Below are positions 62,917 through 64,000 of a stretch of DNA of 64,000 bases, piece after piece. The notes under the pieces are model-generated. The model was not told the origin of the DNA. It saw only the letters and a program-made list of their open reading frames with translations, and did not search any database. The stretch's first letter is position 1. Every line of letters begins with the position of its first letter. The stretch spans positions 170,596-234,595 of the forward strand of contig ML213514.1 in NCBI GenBank assembly GCA_004369045.1, in the 5' to 3' direction. The stretch comes from Heliocybe sulcata (lineage: Eukaryota > Basidiomycota > Agaricomycetes > Gloeophyllales > Gloeophyllaceae). A program made the position numbers and the translations under genes.

Positions 62917-64000
62917 ATGGATTCCTCAAGCACGGTATCGACGTTCGCCAGCAGTGCGCAGACGAGCCACGCAAATGAAATCAAGGTGATTTGTTTGCTG
63001 GGAACAAAGGAACTGATCCTAACAAATGCACAGCGCAAGCTTGAAGATGCGTTGCAGAGTTTGGACGAGGCCGTTGGACCCATCTCTGATTCGAGTTCAT
63101 CAATCCACCCGCCGCCTCCGAAGAGACCTCGTGTAGCCAGGTCTATCTACTCGACGCTGGCGAAGTATGGTATCAAGGCAAAGAGCGACACATCGTCAGT
63201 TGCGCTCCAAGAATTGTCTTCAGCTTGGTCTGACCATAGCCCCTTTGTTTCGTCAGGGGTTCACCCATTAGCAAATCAGAGTCTCTATCCAAAGCGCCGC
63301 ACCTTTCCGCTATCCTCTCCCGAGCCGCAAGTCGCACAAAGAAAGCTCTACCCTTCCGGTTCTCCTCTGATGATGCAGCCATACCTTCATCTCCTTCATA
63401 TGGCGAGTACCGGCCCTCGTCCACACAATCGTTCATGCTGCGGCTTGCGACGTACAAGCTACCCACGTATTCCAACAAACCGGGCGCCATCGATGCCGTC
63501 GCGGCTGCAAAGTGCGGGTGGATAAACGATGGCAAGGAGCGGCTCGTGTGCGCGATGTGCAATGCGTCGTGGGTGCTCGCCGGGCGGGACAAGCTCTCTA
63601 AAGAAGCGGGTGCGTAGTATTGGAGTGCGTACGGTAGGTCATTTTGTCGACGACATGTTTGTAGCGAATGCCCTCGTGGAGAAGCAGCGCGTCAGTCTGG
63701 TTCAAAACCATAAGGACGGGTGTCCGTGGAAGACGCGGCAGTGTGATGGTGCGTATAGTCAGCCGCATCGTTGGAGGCTGGTACTCAACTTGCTCGCGGT
63801 AGACGCTGTTTATCGCATACCAATGAGATCCCCGGCTGCGATGGCGAGGGACCTCAAGGCCCGAGCCATTCAACTGAACCCTCTCCTCGAAACGGTGCAA
63901 ATCAAGCATCCTTTGGTAGGTTTCCCTTACATGCCTCACACAATGTTGTCTGATATGTCTGTCCAAAGTCATCTTCGCAAGTGCACGCGCTGGTATCTAC
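62917..64000 (+). CDS. C3HC zinc-finger protein (NIPA/Rsm1-like), truncated by window edge
   Basis: Exon 1 (62917-62985) reads MDSSSTVSTFASSAQTSHAN and splices over a 48-base intron (GTGATT..CACAG) to RKLEDALQSLDEAVGPISD at 63034. The C3HC region follows: MLRLATYKLPTYSNKPGAID, AAAKCGWINDGKERLVCAMC and NASWVLAGRDKLS. After an intron come NALVEKQRVSLVQNHKDGCP and WKTRQCD, with the His and last Cys of the zinc site, then SVYRIPMRSPAAMARDLKAR. In fungi the family includes the mRNA-export factor Rsm1 and in animals the nuclear-pore protein ZC3HC1. The gene goes past the window end, so it is incomplete here. Confidence 0.87.

Overview
The window is nuclear DNA of a filamentous basidiomycete, most likely an Agaricomycete. 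The evidence is dense genes on both strands, many GT-AG introns of about 45-60 bases that break nearly every gene into short exons, moderate GC content, short intergenic spaces, and protein types usual in that class (a YOR1-like ABCC pump, CYP51 with the FGAGRHRC haem loop, a VAO-type lactone oxidase, an F-box/LRR protein, an APH-like kinase-fold gene). The order is not certain. Exon edges were read by eye, so spans are firmer than splice sites.

Layout. 0.1-6.1 kb: an F-box/LRR gene, then an aminoglycoside-phosphotransferase-like gene whose two halves lie about 2.1 kb apart, split by an AT-richer insertion that holds a 785-base assembly gap. 6.4-11.6 kb: PCC1 (KEOPS), a PA2G4/EBP1 homologue, a class I methyltransferase and, divergent from it, the NDUFB8 subunit of complex I. 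11.8-15.9 kb: the XPG/RAD2 repair nuclease. 17.1-25.8 kb, all plus strand: an arrestin-like protein, COX11, and a large CAF120-like PH-domain protein. 26.1-38.5 kb: a YOR1-like ABCC transporter, proteasome ATPase RPT2, a YIP1-family Golgi protein and a 14-TM MFS exporter. 38.9-40.4 kb: a Shewanella-like metallophosphatase. 40.4-42.3 kb: gene-poor DNA with a decayed NAD(P)-epimerase gene. 42.3-45.8 kb: a nucleolar-type basic/acidic protein, VPS51 and a DUF427 protein. 46-49.5 kb: weak and decaying genes, including a WD40 relic. 49.5-56 kb: a small charged protein, an ENV7/STK16 kinase, D-arabinono-1,4-lactone oxidase, and a disordered nuclear-type protein. 56.4-64 kb: the DSS1-like mitochondrial exoribonuclease, CYP51 (ERG11), and a C3HC zinc-finger (NIPA/Rsm1) gene that runs off the edge.

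The genes are mostly single-copy housekeeping genes with no obvious shared pathway. Loose themes are mitochondria (NDUFB8, COX11, DSS1, ALO1), membrane traffic (YIP1 family, VPS51, ENV7, arrestin) and drug or sterol biology (ABCC pump, MFS pump, CYP51). I found no convincing new system. The points most worth a second look are the split kinase-like gene with its inverted-repeat-bounded insertion, the start-codon micro-exon that completes the RPT2 myristoylation signal, and several conserved-looking but unnamed proteins.
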